Assembly: GCF_016132545.1 (NCBI RefSeq)
Contig: NZ_CP066167.1
Coordinates: forward strand, 2,011,001 to 2,075,000
Source of the DNA: Spongiibacter nanhainus
GTDB lineage: Bacteria > Pseudomonadota > Gammaproteobacteria > Pseudomonadales > Spongiibacteraceae
DNA length: 64,000 nucleotides
Direction: 5' to 3'
Shown here in pieces: positions 63,798-64,000 of the stretch (position 1 is its first letter; every line of letters starts with the position of its first letter). A program made the position numbers and the translations under genes. The notes under the pieces are model-generated. The model was not told the origin of the DNA. It saw nothing but the letters and a program-made list of their open reading frames with translations, and did not search any database.

Positions 63798-64000
63798 ATG
63801 AAATTATTCTCTCAAAAGCGCGCCCAGCGCATTTTGGATGAAGGGGCGGAAAAAACCGACCAGCAAGCCCTGGAAGAGGCGCTCAACAAACGGGAGCGCA
63901 TACTCGATAAAGTCGTTCACAGCGCGTCATTGGCACCCTATCTGGAGCAGGTCAAAACCCTGTTCGCGCTGATACAGGACTATGTTAAAGGCAGCTACCG
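63798..64000 (+). CDS. Probable YkvA/DUF1232 family protein, N-terminal part
   Basis: The frame starts at ATG 63798 and runs off the right edge; 67 codons are visible. The basic start MKLFSQKRAQRILDEGAE, a charged helix and KTLFALIQDYVKGSYR match the region before the membrane hairpin in DUF1232 (YkvA) proteins, whose function is unknown. The hairpin itself lies outside the window, so the family call is provisional. Confidence 0.55.
   Translation, partial: MKLFSQKRAQRILDEGAEKTDQQALEEALNKRERILDKVVHSASLAPYLEQVKTLFALIQDYVKGSY

Overview
The window reads as chromosomal core DNA of a marine-type gammaproteobacterium. The stretch gorA, cysG, serS, crcB, rarA, lolA, ftsK, trxB, aat, bpt, infA, clpA, clpS, cspD, icd, rluE, nudJ, mnmA, hflD, purB is essentially the order I know from Pseudomonas. 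The fringe genes (a true steroid isomerase, a NaChBac-type ion channel, a propionyl-CoA/methylmalonyl-CoA operon, an acyl-CoA ligase) and the protein style suggest a Cellvibrionales/Spongiibacteraceae-like lineage. That taxonomic placement is inference from gene content and style, not a search result. I see no rRNA, tRNA, CRISPR array, prophage, insertion sequence or recognisable defence island.

Layout. 1-1670: a truncated outer-membrane barrel gene with an OmpR-like box upstream, a voltage-gated cation channel and a ketosteroid isomerase, all leftward. 1850-13002: periplasmic protease Prc (rightward), then gorA, cysG, serS, crcB, rarA, lolA and ftsK (leftward). 13255-19167: trxB-aat-bpt-infA facing clpS-clpA, with cspD; this puts the whole bacterial N-degron pathway (two aminoacyl transferases, the adaptor and the unfoldase) within 4.5 kb. 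19430-27283: icd, then a rightward housekeeping run ending in the ribosomal oxygenase RoxA and a two-domain acetyltransferase. 27310-35709: Rieske protein, PEP synthase and its divergent regulator PpsR, which is translationally coupled to a patatin lipase and a 2OG oxygenase, then modABC. 35723-39838: a heptanucleotide tandem repeat, an mlaA plus RND/MMPL transporter operon with two small proteins, and a cluster of three palindromic repeats. 39834-48718: a leftward operon converting propionyl-CoA to succinyl-CoA (carboxyltransferase, an unusually long biotin carboxylase, epimerase, mutase, MeaB), ending in a YiiD-type thioesterase. 49094-61327: pabB, an Ntn-hydrolase acylase, thrH, cysB, a cytosolic 5'-nucleotidase, a trypsin-like protease, alr, an alanine symporter, a D-cysteine desulfhydrase-family enzyme and an isolated yajC. 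61550-64000: a SnoaL-like protein, an acyl-CoA ligase and the start of a probable DUF1232 protein.

How the genes work together. The propionyl-CoA operon is the sink for odd-chain, branched-chain or steroid side-chain catabolism; with the isomerase and the acyl-CoA ligase it fits a lipid- or steroid-degrading marine heterotroph. MlaA/RND, patatin, Prc and LolA all serve the envelope. No wholly new system stands out. The best leads are the Ca2+-like selectivity filter of the channel, the atypical 964-residue carboxylase, the MlaA-RND-small-protein operon, and the OmpR-like box at the left edge.
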